A stretch of 5,873 nucleotides of DNA from Parvibaculum sp040882025 (GTDB lineage: Bacteria > Pseudomonadota > Alphaproteobacteria > Parvibaculales > Parvibaculaceae): the NCBI RefSeq assembly GCF_040882025.1, contig NZ_JBBECC010000055.1, forward strand, positions 1 through 5,873, in the 5' to 3' direction. Below, in pieces: positions 5,870 through 5,873 of the stretch (positions within the stretch are counted from its first letter, which is position 1; the number at the start of each line of letters is the position of its first letter). The notes under the pieces were generated by a model. That model ran no database searches, had not been told where the DNA came from, and saw nothing but the letters and a program-made list of their open reading frames with translations. The position numbers were made by a program, and so were the translations under genes.

Positions 5870-5873
5870 AAAG

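Overview
The window is high-GC bacterial DNA, dense in protein genes and without RNA genes, insertion sequences or CRISPR. A CtrA-type TTAA-N7-TTAAC box, a DUF459-type SGNH protein and a Pho-box array together suggest an alphaproteobacterium, probably Hyphomicrobiales or a relative. This placement is inference from gene content, not a database match.

Layout from left to right. Positions 1-246 (+) are the 3' end of gltD, the glutamate synthase small subunit, closed by a strong intrinsic terminator (269-301). Next come azlC and azlD (334-1367, +), which overlap by 4 nt and encode a two-component branched-chain amino-acid exporter of the AzlCD/YgaZH type. They converge, with only 6 nt between stop codons, on a four-gene cluster on the minus strand (5620 down to 1374).

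The minus-strand cluster, in transcription order, is: a DUF459-type SGNH hydrolase with an N-terminal membrane anchor (5620-4604); a secreted GDSH-type SGNH protein resembling the Neisseria peptidoglycan O-acetylesterase Ape1 in layout (4635-3379, overlapping the first gene by 32 nt); an AlgI/PatA/DltB-like MBOAT O-acyltransferase (3247-1796); and a 137-aa single-pass membrane protein with no function I can recognise (1787-1374, translationally linked to the MBOAT gene). A membrane MBOAT with periplasmic SGNH partners is the known plan of alginate, peptidoglycan and other polysaccharide O-acetylation systems. The simplest reading is an envelope or exopolysaccharide O-acyl modification system whose substrate is unknown. 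The small membrane protein and the use of two different SGNH families make it unlike the textbook alg, pat or dlt operons.

Two regulatory signals stand out. A CtrA-type box lies in the 131-nt gap before the MBOAT gene (3351-3366), which could give the MBOAT and small-protein pair its own cell-cycle promoter. At the right edge, three CTGTCA half-sites at exact 11-nt spacing (5841-5869) form an extended Pho box pointing rightward, so a phosphate-starvation gene probably begins just outside the window. The 253-nt stretch 5621-5873 holds no gene I can support.
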